Shown piece by piece: positions 47,601-57,807 of a stretch of DNA of 60,979 bases (position 1 is its first letter; each line of letters opens with the position of its first letter). The stretch comes from Purshia tridentata. Its lineage: Eukaryota; Streptophyta; Magnoliopsida; Rosales; Rosaceae. The DNA is taken from NCBI GenBank assembly GCA_003254885.1, contig QANT01007935.1, positions 1-60,979 on the forward strand, given 5' to 3'. The notes below the pieces were generated by a model. That model made no database searches, was not told the DNA's origin, and worked only from the letters and a program-made list of their open reading frames with translations. Both the position numbers and the translations under genes were made by a program.

Positions 47601-50600
47601 ACAAACCAGATAAGAATGAACATGCCAAATAAGTCTACTCACACACATTCTGCAGGCCAAGTTCCTTCACAAAGGGATGATAAAAGCCGAACAAGTTCCA
47701 CAGTCCTGAAAGGAAATTCACCCTCTAAGTTGCAAAGAAGACATCGGATAGGACCATCAATAAAACTTTCACGGTCCCAAAACTGGATACAAAGAGACTC
47801 CTGCAAAATTCAGAGTAACTTCCATTAAAAATGTATAATAAATACACTAGAAAAAATAAAAATTGCAATTTCAACTATAATGATTATGATTGTAAAATAT
47901 TTTGATAAAAGCCACTGATGCTGAAAGATAATAGCAGTGTCCAAACCTCTCCCTTATAGATTTTGCACAGAATATCCAGTATTAACTTAAGAGTACTATC
48001 TTCTAGCTGCACAATAGAAGGAATAAAATAAATAAGAAATGCATCCAATAAACTGTATATAAGGAATTTTCAGAGATGCAATACATTTACCTGAAGGCTG
48101 ATCTCATAAGATGCAATAAATGCAGAAATAAAAGTTCTCAACACACTTCGATAACCAGCAACAGGCCCCTAAGGAAAAACAAACAAAAAATGGAATATTC
48201 TTTGAGGGAAAATAGACCAGAAAACAAATACTAAGGTCAAAACAATGTAAATCAGCACTAGTTGAAACCCCAGACAAAGGACCCCAAGCCTTATAACGGA
48301 GAAAGGAGGGAAAACCAAACAGAACACTTGGACAAATCAGGCAACACCAGAAACTAATCACTCTGAACAATTACACTTATAAACTCAGAATAACTTACAT
48401 CTGATTCCTTCAATACATCATTTTGAAGGATTTCTACAAAATAAGTCAAAGACGCAGCCTCGAAAGCTTGACGAACATAACCCACATGATCAATTTCCTG
48501 GAAAATAGAATAAACACTAAGCACAGTAATCATTTGCAATATTCATACAGCCTGGAATGGGAGAAAACATATGCACAGGACCACATACCATTAGTACATT
48601 GTTTTCTTCTTTTCCTGGAAGTGATGAAATCAGACAAAGAAACACGGCCCATGCTAGAATTAGTGGGCCTGCTTCTTTTGTTTCAAAAGCGTTGAAAGTT
48701 GAAATTATTGCTTCCATCTCCTGGACATCATCCAAAGTAAAAACAGATGCACCCTGCCTGGGAAATAGCACAAGTGTTCTAACACTTAGAAAAAGCAAAT
48801 AAGAAAAGAATGAAGTTATATAAAATATAACTATAAAAAAGTTTAACAATGGACATACAAGCTTCAACATCTCATACGGGTATATTTGACATATGCACAT
48901 TGTTGGTAAATGATAGATAAGCAGCCTTGGCTCCTTTGGGAAGCACAGGGGGAAGTAGCCAAGATGAATTAATTTAAAAAATAACATAAAGTTAATGAAC
49001 GAAAGATAATTATTTCCTGGAAGCTGAGTCTAATAATAATATTAGAAGGATTTAATTATATCTTATAAATCAAGAATTCTCCCTTGTAAGTAACAGATTT
49101 GTCAGTCAAGTAACATCACCAAGTTTATTAATTCAAACATCATGTCCAGAAAATGTTAGACCTAGACTGTCTATAATTTTTTATTTTTTAAGAACTGTAG
49201 GCCTGCTTGGTAATTTGTCCTAGGGGTTCTCATCATATTATATAAGAGTATCATTTGTATTTCAATCACATCAAAAGTAGAAATGACAAAAGAGCAATAT
49301 CATTTGTCCTTGTTATTCATAGTTCGTAGAACCTTCTCATCTTCTGATCCAATAAAAACCAATACTGAAGTCCAATTTTGTTATTTTAATTGTCTTGCCC
49401 AAATTACACACCATGATTTAAAAAGGAGGAAAACAAAAGGCAAGCAATATCTGCCTGAAAGGTGGATTCCATGCCAAGGAAGTTCATCCCTTAGCCTAGA
49501 CCAAAAGGCATCTTCATTGAGTAGTGACATATGCCAGGAAATGTTGCACTGTCATTATACAACAAATGAGGTCTTCATGTATCCTTTGGATATTTAAAGT
49601 AAATCATTGATTTGACCAAAGATGTTTTATTCTTGGTATTTTATGAATTGCACAATAAAAAAGTAGATGCATTCTAACGAGCTAACCTGAAAGGCATTTC
49701 GTCATGAACCATTTGGAGAAGAGTTTCCAGGTCCAGGGTTTCTATAAGGATTAGAAGCAGCTGAACTTTGGCTTGATAAGAAGAATGAAGCGCTTCTGTC
49801 GATATTGCCAGCTTTTCAAAGTTATAAGAACCGGATAAAATTCCCTGAAGCACAAAGAATTCAAGCATGGATTAGGATTAAAAAATAGTTTATAAACAAA
49901 TTCTGAGAAGGAGATTAAAAAAATACCTTGTACAGCAAGCACAATGTTGTCCACCTTTCACCATTACAAGTACAAAATGACTCATAATAAGCAAGGAAAA
50001 GAATGTCCAAAACCAAATTGTCTTCAATTAGTGTCTCCTCAGCCCACAAAGTGAAAAGGTCAACATCCTAATAAAGCATTCAAACAAGTGGGCTATGTAA
50101 CAAATACATAATCATTCAATTCAATATTTTTCAAATAAAACCATGCATGCAGACGTGAATGCATATGTCTATACACATATTTTTACACAGGCATCATCAT
50201 CATATGATCTCAATGTAATCAATGAACCATAAGATTGTCCCAGCTAGCAGACTAACCAATGATAAGTTCATCCAATTCACCGAGGCTAAAAACCAGGCAT
50301 CTCTTGTACTAGCACATCATATGAATGCAATACAGGGACAGCCAAATAGATGTTGCACACCTGAATACATGCTCCTTGGGATATAGCACATCACATAAGA
50401 GCAGAGACTTGTTACTTGTTAATAACTGACTTAAAACTGCGTCCCGCAGTTGTTATTTGTTATAGCAACCACTCCCGCAACTATCTCAATTTTGCTTAAC
50501 ATAATCTCCTTCATCACACTATCAAATATCAATACAGAAACCCAGTAAAAAATAAAATACAAAGAGTTATTCAACCCATTGTGTCAGATTCCTACACCTC

Positions 50601-52270
50601 ACTACCCACATTGTACCAAAAAATGGTCAAACATACAGTAAGTAATTTCAACATCAACAAACTTCATAATTCAGCATAGAAGAACTCATAAGAATGAAAA
50701 GAGTAAAAGGACACCTGAAGAGGGGAAACGTAACATAATTTTTCCACTAAGGATCTTATAAACTTAAAAGGGTAATATCACAGAATTACATGAGAATCAA
50801 ATTGTTGGTGGCATCCAGTTCAGTATACTTAAATCGCACATGGTGCTTGCTTGAATTGCCATTTCAACATACCATTTGTTCAGGGTGATTGGAGGATACA
50901 AGGTCTTCCAGCACAGATATTAATTTCCTCTCCAATCCATCAGAAATCAACTTTAGTGCCTCCTCCTTTATAGCATTACCTTTGACACTTCCTAGAGACA
51001 CTGCATTCAATGTAGAATTATAAGTACAGGAAAATAAAATGACTAATTTTAAAACATTGCTGAATTTCAGCTTTAAAAAGTATCCATGATCTCCTACATG
51101 ACTTAAAAGGAGAGAGGACTTCAAGATTGACTTACAAGCATGCATGACAATACTCCTGGTACACTTGAGCAGGCATTGTCGCTCAATGTAATACTGAATT
51201 AATACCTGCATGAGGGAAAAGAGGAGGGGGGGGGGGGGGGGNGGGAGAAGAAAATAAGTGAGAGAGATCACTAGCTCTAAATGAAACAAAATGAATGTCC
51301 ATTTCATTTACACTCAACCCATCCAACCTGCACACCAATTACTTGGAACCAAATAACAGCTGTAGCATTTTCTTACAAGCAGAAAAAATAAGAGTGGAAT
51401 ACTAACCGCATGAAAATATTCGGGCACTATAGAGTCAAGAGCTACATTGTTGTTATCAAGAGACCTTTCTACAAGAATGTAGGATTGCACCTCATCTAGA
51501 CACTGAAACAGACAAAACAATAAAACCGGTAAGACCATCAATGGAAATAGATTATTTATCTTAAGCAATTGAAAAATCAATAAGACCATCAATGGCATAT
51601 GCATTATGTTACAGGGAATATCATAGAACCTATCTGATTCACATAGCATGAAGAAAATAAAACACTATTAAATCAACCAAGAAGAGCCTTTTTTGTTGAA
51701 ATTAGCACATGGGTCTTGCCAAGCCCAGAACAAATTCTTTAATAATCAATTTTACAATGCATTAGACTGCTTGATTAATTTTACAAGTTACTAATTGAGA
51801 ACCCGAAACTGAAATCAAAGTTCACAAAGCGCCCAAAAGAAAGAAACAAAAAGATTGGCACAAGTTTATAGATTAAGGCCCAATTTCTAAAAATAAAATT
51901 GATGAAAAAAATACATTATGCGAGTATATAAACACTCTATATATATACACACAAACCGGTACAGACTCACCAAATAGGAGCTGATTTTCAAAGCCTTGTC
52001 TTTCAGTTCAGGCTTTATAGTCAACTGGTGAGACCCGATTTTCACTTGTTGTGAATTCAAAGCCTCCCTTGATTTCTCACTGCGCGGCTTGAAGAGAGAA
52101 AATGTGTCCACGAACCAAGCATGATTGTCCTTCAATTTCTCTACCAGATTGGGAGGGAGGTCGGAGTCGGAGGAAGAGGAGAGAGAGGCATTTTCAAGGT
52201 CCGTCAGTAGGAGAGAGAATGGGTCCCACCAGAGAGAGGCGTCGACGGAGTTCGGAGTAGGATTGGCCAT
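35640..52270 (-). CDS. NUP188: Nucleoporin NUP188, inner-ring scaffold of the nuclear pore, 31 exons
   Basis: Exons (minus): 52270-51971, 51502-51407, 51205-51136, 51000-50873, 50067-49927, 49844-49687, 48757-48589, 48497-48399, 48168-48091, 48006-47947, 47800-47643, 46672-46471, 46311-46192, 45523-45438, 45353-45249, 44606-44529, 44169-44081, 43793-43645, 43419-43276, 43185-43078, 42766-42656, 42048-41944, 41847-41737, 41072-40894, 40730-40268, 39478-39371, 39146-39088, 38918-38534, 37776-36220, 36040-35833, 35740-35640. Every junction is GT..AG and the 5925 nt join in frame to 1974 aa, close to Arabidopsis NUP188 (At4g38760). The start has SLWWDPFSLLL, LKDNHAWFVDTFSLFK, and LDEVQSYILVERS after the first intron, as in plant NUP188. 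The protein is a helical-repeat scaffold of the inner pore ring; no FG repeats are expected or seen. Exon 29 alone encodes 519 residues. Introns hold repeat-derived DNA, but the coding frame looks intact. Confidence 0.95.
39630..39996. repeat. Repeat-derived insertion in NUP188 intron 25
   Basis: The intron between 40268 and 39478 contains a segment bounded by imperfect ~60-bp direct repeats, GATATTATATATAGTGG at 39,630 and GGTATTATATATGTGG at 39,937, both continuing with GGCTTGAAAT-like or CGCTTGAAAT text. Direct repeats around unique sequence suggest a small LTR-like or tandemly duplicated element. The family is not recognised. Confidence 0.45.
44700..44940 (+). mobile_element. Possible LINE 3' tail in NUP188 intron 15
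   Basis: Between exons ending 45249 and starting 44606, the plus strand has a T-rich segment ending ATAAAATTGATGTTCC, then TTTTT and a run of A. This form is typical of plant L1-type 3' ends. There is no coding sequence, and target duplications were not found, so it is a short, uncertain fragment. Confidence 0.35.
47371..47630. repeat. 130-bp perfect-register tandem duplication next to NUP188 exon 11
   Basis: Two direct units (47371-47500 and 47501-47630) begin AAGTTCAAAC and differ at only about two positions. The second ends 12 bp short of the exon 11 boundary (47643), inside intron 11, so the splice donor is unaffected. The near-identity shows a very recent event. Confidence 0.92.
51226..51245. 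repeat. Poly-G run with an ambiguous base in NUP188 intron 2
   Basis: A run of 16 G, one N (51242) and three more G. It is a difficult homopolymer in the intron between exons 2 and 3; run length is unreliable. Confidence 0.8.
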
Positions 52271-52543
52271 TGAAGGAGAAGCTTGAGCTTGAAAGCTCTG
52301 GCAGTTAAACCTAAAACCCCAGAAGAAGCATAATGGAGGGGTTTTGATTATTTTCGCGCTTCCGGAGGATGAGAGCGTGAAAAGGAGCTGAATCTCTCTG
52401 CGAATGTTTGGGCTTGGGATTAGTCAGCCCAATTAGCCGTCTGTTCAGCCCAAAGTCAGTTGGGCTCAGTTCTGTTTTTCTTAAAAAACAAAATTTTAAA
52501 AAAAGATGAATTTCATTGTTTAATTATTGGCAATTTATAATTT
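52271..52543. other. NUP188 leader and proximal promoter region
   Basis: Only about 270 bp separate the NUP188 ATG from the telomere-like array. The stretch is GC-moderate near the gene, then AT-rich. No clear TATA box was found, common for housekeeping genes. Confidence 0.45.
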
Positions 52544-53625
52544 ATGGTTTAGGGTTTAAGGTTAGGGTTAGGGTTTCGAGTTTAGCGTTTAGCATTTAAG
52601 GAATGTTCTGGTACCTTTAAAATATGATTTAGTACATTAACAATCACAATTAGTATAATTACAATCACAATTGGTTTAGAGTATAAGGAGGTTTTATGGT
52701 TTAGGATTCATAATTGGGTTTAGGGTTACAATAGGGTTAACGTTTAGTGTTAACAGTTTATGCAAAAGGCTAGATGTTTACAAGGTATAGTTACAGTTTC
52801 AATATTTAGGGTTTAGGGTTTAGGGTTTAGGGTTTGGAATTTACAATTTGGGGTTTAGGATTTAGGATTTATGGGAGTTTTGGGTTTGGGGTTTTGGGGT
52901 TCTGGGTTAGGGTTAGTGACAGGACCCACCCCGAATTCCACCCTGGAACCCGGAGTGATCCTGCGGGCATCCAATATCAAGGAAAATCCTACCGAAATTT
53001 CGGCAGAACCTCCCCTGAAATTGGACGAACCCTTTTTCTCCACNATCTTACTAGAATCGAAAGTCAACATTGGGCCCTATAATAGTGTACTTAAAAGGTA
53101 CGGGTCGTTACAGTTAGGGTTTAGGGTTCAAGGTTTAGGGTTTAGGTTTTAGGGTTTAGGGTTAGAGTTTAGGGTTTAGGGTTTAGGATTTAGGGTTTAG
53201 GATTTAGGGTTTAGAGTTTAGGGTTTAGGGTTTAGGGTCTAGGGTTTAGGGTTCAGGTTATGTTTTGATACGTTTGAAATCCGATTTGGTACATTTACAA
53301 TCACAATTGGTTTTAAGGTGTAGGGTTTAAGGTTTAGGGTTTAGGGTTTAGGGTTTAGGGTTTATGGTTTTGGGTTTTGGGTTTAGGGTTAGGGCTAGGG
53401 TTTAGGATTTAGAATTTAGGTTTAGAGTTTTGGGTCTACAGTTTAGGGTTTAGGGTTTAGGGTTTCGAGGAATTTAGGGTTAGGGCATGTTTTGATACGT
53501 TTAAAATTTCATTTGGTGCATCACAATTGGTTTTAGGGTTTAGGATTTACAGTTTAAGATTTAAAGTTTAGGGTTTAGGGTTTAGGGCATGTTCCAATAC
53601 CTTTAAAATCTGATTTAAAACCATT
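52544..53625 (+). repeat. Telomere-like minisatellite, left arm (TTTAGGG)n
   Basis: Degenerate copies of the plant telomere heptamer TTTAGGG in plus orientation, in runs of up to about six, mixed with variants such as TTTAGGA and TTAGGG. Interspersed non-telomeric spacers share the text GTTTTGATACGTTTAAAAT and TTTACAATCACAATTGG (near 52,600, 53,265, 53,490 and 53,590). One 196-bp insertion interrupts it at 52,917. Confidence 0.92.
52917..53112. mobile_element. Small TG...CA element, probable solo LTR or TRIM fragment
   Basis: A 196-bp sequence foreign to the array begins TGACAGGACCCACCCCG and ends ACGGGTCGTTACA. It is flanked by a 5-bp direct repeat GTTAG (52912-52916 and 53113-53117). TG...CA ends and a 5-bp duplication are the signature of an LTR integrated by a retrotransposon integrase. 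There are no internal genes, so a solo LTR (or a single short TRIM-like LTR) is most likely. One N lies at 53044. Confidence 0.7.
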
Positions 53626-53699
53626 CTTAAAATAAGACAATGGATATTTAGAATATACACAAACCATAGAACTCAACTCACCCAATTTCTGCGTGTTTC
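53626..53699. other. Spacer at the centre of the inverted telomere-like array
   Basis: About 75 bp without heptamers, between the two arms, including TAGAATATACACAAACC. If the arms arose by fusion or fold-back, this is the junction. Confidence 0.5.
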
Positions 53700-54358
53700 T
53701 CTACCTTTAAAAAATCCTAAAACCTAAATCCCCAAAACCTTAAACCTTAAATCCTAAATCCTAAAGCCTAAAGCCTAAACCCTAAACCCTAAACCCTAAA
53801 CCCTAAATCCTAAACCTTAAACCCTAAACCCAAAACTCTAAACCCTAAACCCTAAACCTTAAAACCAATTGTGATGTACCAATGGTGATTGTAAATGTAC
53901 CAAATCAGATTTTAAACGTATCAAAACATGCCTTAAACCCTAAAATCCCTGAAACCCTAAACCCTAAACCTTAAACCCTAAACTCGAAACCCTAAACCAT
54001 AAACCATTAAAACCAATTGTAATGCACCAATGGTGATTGTAAATGTACCAAATCGGATTTTAAACATCTCAAAAGATGCCCTAAACCCTAAAATTCTAGA
54101 AACCCTAAACCCTAAACCTTAAAGCCTAAACCCTAAACTCAAAACTCTAAAACCAACTGTGATGTACTAATTGTGATTTTAAATGTACCCAATCAGATTT
54201 TAAACGTATCAAAATATGACCTAAACCCTAAACTCCTCGAAACCCTAAATCCTAAATCCTAAACCTTAAACCCTAAACCCTAAACCTTAAAACCAATTGT
54301 GATGTACCAATGGTAAATCAAAATGTACCAAATCAGACTTTAAACATATCAAAACATG
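53700..54358 (-). repeat. Telomere-like minisatellite, right arm (CCCTAAA)n, with ~140-bp higher-order unit
   Basis: The heptamer is now in opposite orientation (CCCTAAA on plus). A spacer, CCAATTGTGATGTACCAATG followed by ATCAGATTTTAAACGTATC, recurs at about 53,868, 54,006, 54,151 and 54,291, giving a higher-order period of 138-145 bp. It is the reverse complement of the left-arm spacer, so the two arms are one large imperfect inverted repeat. The arm is cut at 54,358 by a CACTA transposon. Confidence 0.9.
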
Positions 54359-54383
54359 CACTACACCAAAATTGAGCATCCAA

Positions 54384-54650
54384 GGCGTGCGTTGCACGCC
54401 GTAAATATCAATTTACGGCGTGCAGTTAGCCGCCATTGAAGCGCTAGCCGTAAAAAGTTTATAGCTATCATGGCGTGTAATGCATGCCATAAATACAAAT
54501 AAACACGCTATAGTTGATTATTTTGCGCGTTTCAGATTCCTATCTACGACATGATTTGCACGCCGTAATTAGTCTACATTTACGGCTTACATTACACGCC
54601 TTAAAAGATCATCATGCTTCCTGTTTAAGGCTTGTCTTGCACGCCGTCTT
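54384..54650. repeat. CACTA subterminal repeats (GCACGCCGTAAA-type)
   Basis: Short motifs GCACGCCGTAAA, TTTACGGCGTGC, GCATGCCATAAA, GCACGCCGTAAT and related variants occur in both orientations over about 260 bp from the terminus. In En/Spm such subterminal repeats are binding sites for the TnpA-type protein; that role here is inferred. Confidence 0.8.
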
Positions 54651-55171
54651 TGTTTTTTTTTTCAGTATTTATATACATGCAATTAACTTTTTATATAGCT
54701 TCATATTATTTATACACTTGCCATTTAGTCATAAAATAAAACAATGCATCAAAGTAAATATAAAAGAAAGAAAAACTGCACTGAAATTATGCAAATTCAT
54801 TCCAAATCCACAAAGTCACATTCCAAAAAAATTCAAACCAAAACAGGATATGTTAATAGGTACCACAAGTTCCTAACTATATATATTACCCTAATTGAAA
54901 TAAGCTAGCCTCCCATGCAGCCATTGAATCTACCAAAATAATGTCATTCTTTTTAGCTACTCTATAGACGATCTTATATCTTCAGTATCCAAAAATGACT
55001 TTTATCCACCAAGAGAATATGATGACACTCACACAGCTGGTTTATAACCTGCAAAACCCAAAGAAACCCAAATTTCAGATAAAAGTTAGAAAAGTGACTT
55101 TCCATTGTTCCATAGAGCCATTAAATAAGTTAAGGAGATTGAGGAAATGAATGTACCTTGAAAATGTTAGA
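54651..55171. other. Non-coding part of the CACTA element
   Basis: AT-rich sequence between the subterminal repeats and the stop codon of the TnpA-like gene. No gene seen. Confidence 0.5.
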
Positions 55172-55792
55172 CTAATATACTTTGATATACTTTATCAGCC
55201 ATGCAATTGTACTTCCTAATGCTTCACGAAGAAGAAAGAACTCACGTGTTGGTCGATATAGAGACACACTATCATCTAACACATCATTCACCCAAACCTT
55301 CCAGCACTCATGGCCAAGAGGCACATGATGGACAAATACAGTTGGATCCTTTGATGCGATTTCACCAATTGCAACAACTTCATTTGTTCCAACCCAACTT
55401 AACAACTTGCACTTTCCACTCTCAAGATTATCAAAACCATGAATAGCAGCACTTTCTTTTTGTTTGCTTTGTGCTGTATAATTCGTAGAATGTTGAAGAC
55501 TTGGAATTTTTTTTTGTTTCCTTTGTGATGGCTCATGAGCAGATTCTTGGACACTTGTATTTTCTTTTTGCTGTAACAATGTTGAAGACATCAACTCAAT
55601 AAAAGTTTAACACAAATCTAATATAAACAAAATGAAATAGCCATTATATTTGCCTTGATCACTACTTACAGTGTTATTTCCCCCGTTGTTTAAACTAGCA
55701 ATAAGATCTTGCACTTGCTTTTTTAAGTCTTGCACCTCAATCACTTGCATTTTCAAGTCCTGCACCTCATTCTCCAATTTATTGAACTTATC

Positions 55793-56038
55793 ACGCATAT
55801 GTGTTTGACCTTCCACCTTTGAAATGGTTGCTCCAAATCCAAGCCCTCTTAGTCTTCCTCGTGCATCAGGACCAAGTACTTTTGTAAGGGCATCATCTTT
55901 AATAGAGCATTGCTAACGCATATGTGTTTGACCTTCCACCTTTGAAATGGGTGCTCCAAATCCAAGCCCTCTCAGTCTTCCTCGGGCATCAGGACCAAGT
56001 ACTTTTGTAAGGGCATCATCTTTAATAGAGCATTTCTC
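55793..56038. repeat. 123-bp in-frame tandem duplication inside the TnpA-like gene
   Basis: Two direct units start at 55,793 and 55,916 with ACGCATATGTGTTTGACC. The period is 123 bp (41 codons), so frame is kept, but about 6 bp of junction sequence adds a TAG stop. The units differ at only a few positions. Confidence 0.92.
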
Positions 56039-56174
56039 TGAGTCTATTGCCTTATATTTTTTCACTTTTTGCTGATACATAATTGTAAATATAAATAAAA
56101 AATATGAATGCAAACATAAACAACAAAATATACCACAAATACTTATTTACCACTATCTCTGGATCCTCAACTTC

Positions 56175-56450
56175 TTCATCCTTATCATTTTTCTTCATTT
56201 CGTAGCCACGAATCCAAACATCGACCCTTGATATTGCATCTGGTGTTTCACTTTCTTGTCGCTATAGAATAACAAGTATAGATCAAATAATTAATGCTAA
56301 TATTACTTTTAATTCATCCTTATCATTTTTCTTCCTTTCGTAGCCACAAATCCAGACATCGACCCTTGATATTGCATCTGGTGTTTCACTTTCTTGTCGC
56401 TATAGAATAACAAATATAGATCAAATAATTAATGCTAATATTACTTTTAT
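56175..56450. repeat. 138-bp tandem duplication of an exon of the TnpA-like gene
   Basis: Direct units begin at 56,175 and 56,313 with TTCATCCTTATCATTTTTCT and contain an exon start RQESETPDAISRVDVWI with its acceptor. The unit at 56,175 keeps the normal exon end and donor (56151). The other (acceptor at 56401-56400) runs into intron sequence and a TGA, lacking the normal donor. Confidence 0.88.
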
Positions 56451-57807
56451 AACTCTCTCACATGACAAAATTTAAATGAAATTAAAAGTAATTTTACCAT
56501 CTCTTCCTCCAAACGGGCAAAGCTTTTACGACTTGTCCTATGCACCAAAGTTTGTTTTGCCCTCATCCTTTTAAATCTTTCACACTTTTCCTATGAAAAA
56601 GTTACATAAATAATAAGTTAATATAAAAAAATTAAGAATGTTGGAAGATATTGGCTGATAATAATATATGGCCAGCCCATAAAAAGCATAAAACAATGAG
56701 GGCAAGAGCATTAAATATGCATATGAGAATGATTAGAGGTAAAGGAAGGAAGGTATTGTCCATATAATTACCCTGAATGTTGTAGAAGTTCGTTTTTTGA
56801 CAAAAGATTGCCATTCCTCCATGGATTGAATGTTATCTGGTTTGAGGAGGGCAGCAGCACGTGGTAGGCCAACCAATTTAGCTTGCTCCATCACTTCTTT
56901 AATTAATAAGGCTCGAAAATCTCTCCAGTGCTTCTTCAACTTTTGAAATGTATATTTCTTGTGGCATTCCTCAATAGCGAATTTTTGCTACACAAAAAAG
57001 AATATATATATTTATATATATACACACACACACACACATATAACATTAGACTGAAATTATATAACATATACCGTAATGTGCTCCCATATTTGCTTTATAA
57101 AATCATTTGAAAGGTCCTTCCAATTCTCTAATGTCACTGGCAGTAGCTCTCTTGCTGTAGTACCAAGGAATGAAGCAAATTTTGCTACATCACCTCTATA
57201 TGGTTGGCCCTTATAATTGAACTCCACTACAAGACGAGACCCTTTTGCTTTTCCTTTGCTAAGATTCACCATTTTTGTCTTGCCCCTAGGCTTTTTCTTT
57301 GACATTTCAAGGTTAGATTCATCTTGAATTTCTGAATCATTACGTTCTTCATTAGGTGAAATCCTAGGTGGAGAATTAGACCCTTCTGATATTCTTAAGG
57401 GTCTATTCTCTTGTTCCATGGCTGCAGCTATAGCAGCTAACCTTTGCTTTTTCCCTCTCTTGGCTCCCTTTTTTGAAGACTTCATAGGATGTGAAAAAAA
57501 ATTACAAGAATAGCAAACACAACAAATAAAAAAAATTAGTTATGAAGAAAACAGAAATTGAAATGTATATGATCGTATACTCAATGAGAAATAGGTTGGA
57601 GCTTACTTCCCCAGACATTACTTGAGACCTTAAACAAATTTGACCTGCAGTGCACAATAAATGTCCAATTAGCAACCTAATTTGAAGACACTACCAGAAT
57701 AGGAGCAACAAAGTAACTAAGAACACAAACCTTTACTGCACTAAACCAAAGAACCAAGAAAAGAAAGCTACAGGGAAGTAGCTAATGCACACTCCAACCT
57801 ATTAGTG

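Larger units (their letters stand above)
55172..57618 (-). pseudogene. TnpA-like (Ptta/En/Spm type) transposon gene, interrupted
   Basis: A plausible exon chain (minus): 57618-57607 (MSGE; or a start at 57485), 57479-57072, 56987-56772, 56590-56498, 56261-56151, 56071-55670, 55570-55172, with GT..AG junctions and all lengths divisible by three. Recognisable parts: a Lys-rich start (KKGAKRGKKQR), VEFNYKGQPYRGD, the Ptta/En/Spm-type block KCERFKRMRAKQ...HRTSRKSFARLEEE, a coiled coil near the end (LENEVQDLKMQVIEVQDLKK), and a C-terminal domain with LLSWVGTNEVVA and VHHVPLGHECWKVWV. In En/Spm such proteins bind subterminal repeats. Exon 56071-55670 holds a 123-bp tandem duplication whose junction brings an in-frame TAG (55915-55913), so the full protein cannot be made unless that exon is spliced differently. 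Confidence 0.7.

Noticed and set aside
48517..48987. 156-codon minus-strand open frame as a separate gene
   Set aside because: Its 3' part is NUP188 exon 7 (48757-48589); the rest is intron read-through.
52544..54358. CRISPR-like alternation of repeats and spacers
   Set aside because: Plant nuclear DNA; the repeat is the telomere heptamer and the 'spacers' are themselves repeated, so it is a satellite, not a CRISPR array.
52544..54358. A true chromosome end
   Set aside because: Heptamers are degenerate, both orientations occur, and a gene lies on one side and a transposon on the other; it is interstitial.
54514..54876. 120-codon plus-strand open frame in the CACTA end
   Set aside because: It covers subterminal repeats and AT-rich filler, opposite to the element's genes; no conserved domain.
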